DNA from: Cytophagales bacterium
GTDB taxonomy: Bacteria > Bacteroidota > Bacteroidia > Cytophagales > JAAEPT01
Length of the DNA: 5,785 bases
Assembly: GCA_011524675.1 (NCBI GenBank)
Contig: WTJX01000141.1
Location: 1 to 5,785 of the forward strand
Reading direction: 5' to 3'
Positions 5,602 to 5,785 of this stretch are shown here, one piece after another. Under the pieces are notes generated by a model that had not been told where the DNA came from, searched no databases, and saw only the letters and a list, made by a program, of their open reading frames with translations. Made by a program: the position numbers and the translations under genes. Numbering within the stretch: position 1 is the first letter of the stretch; the number at the start of each line of letters is the position of its first letter.

Positions 5602-5785
5602 TGATAATCAACAATTCTGTTGGATACAATATTGAAAAACTTGCATTGATAAAGCCTTTTTTGAACCGAATAGTTCCACCCAATACAAGAAGATTTACAC
5701 TTAAAAATTAATTTTCTTCTAAAAAGGAGACAACAATTTGTAGAATCAAGCGTTAAAGAGTTATATTAGTGAAAATTTAGGTGTT
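5602..5785. other. Right-edge non-coding stretch
   Basis: I see no gene here on either strand. One minus frame stays open for 63 codons (5577-5765), but it has no ATG and runs into the repeat element. The last ten bases, TTTAGGTGTT, equal 1251-1260 in the inverted-repeat arm near the SRPBCC gene, which may be chance or the start of another copy beyond the window. Confidence 0.4.

Noticed and set aside
5577..5765. 63-codon minus-strand open stretch, Cys-rich, at the right edge
   Set aside because: It has no ATG, runs through half of the repeat element, and resembles no protein I know.

Overview
The window looks like a chromosomal stretch from a low-GC, probably marine member of the Bacteroidota (Cytophagales/Flavobacteriia-like). 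The evidence is an AT-rich sequence, start codons without Shine-Dalgarno sequences, Bacteroidota-type promoter motifs (TAnnTTTG, once with a TTG 19 nt upstream), a secreted formylglycine-type sulfatase, and two small genes whose proteins resemble Bacteroidota-typical families. I cannot name the genus from sequence alone.

All four genes lie on the minus strand, so transcription runs from right to left. From right to left they are: a 508-aa alpha-isopropylmalate synthase family enzyme (3954-5480) with a TACCTTTG promoter box just upstream and a long perfect-stem terminator downstream (3830-3890); a 489-aa secreted sulfatase (1472-2941); a 143-aa cytoplasmic SRPBCC-fold protein (789-1220); and a partial secreted protein of unknown function running off the left edge (1-643). 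The gaps are wide (about 1012, 251 and 145 bp) and contain promoters and a terminator, so these look like separately transcribed genes rather than an operon. I see no functional link between leucine/keto-acid metabolism and the sulfatase.

The notable content is between the genes. Two copies of a small near-palindromic element (2988-3126, 139 bp; 5533-5601, 69 bp) share the ends GAAGGCTTTGCATAAC and TTTTGCAAAGCCTT. The long copy is flanked by a 5-bp direct repeat, TTAAA, and the short copy matches the long one after a 70-bp internal deletion. They look like MITE-type non-autonomous elements, and both sit about 50 bp upstream of a start codon in the same orientation. A separate 19-bp sequence occurs upstream of both the SRPBCC gene and the sulfatase gene. 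It lies at nearly the same distance from each start once the element insertion is subtracted, and in the first case it overlaps the best promoter match in the window.

Other non-coding structure includes a 36-bp imperfect inverted repeat around the sulfatase/SRPBCC gap, a 25-bp imperfect direct repeat in AT-rich sequence at 3661-3741, and a short direct repeat at the end of the SRPBCC gene. The 830-bp gap 3127-3953 and the right-hand 184 bp contain no gene I can support. I found no tRNA, rRNA, CRISPR array, phage or defence gene.
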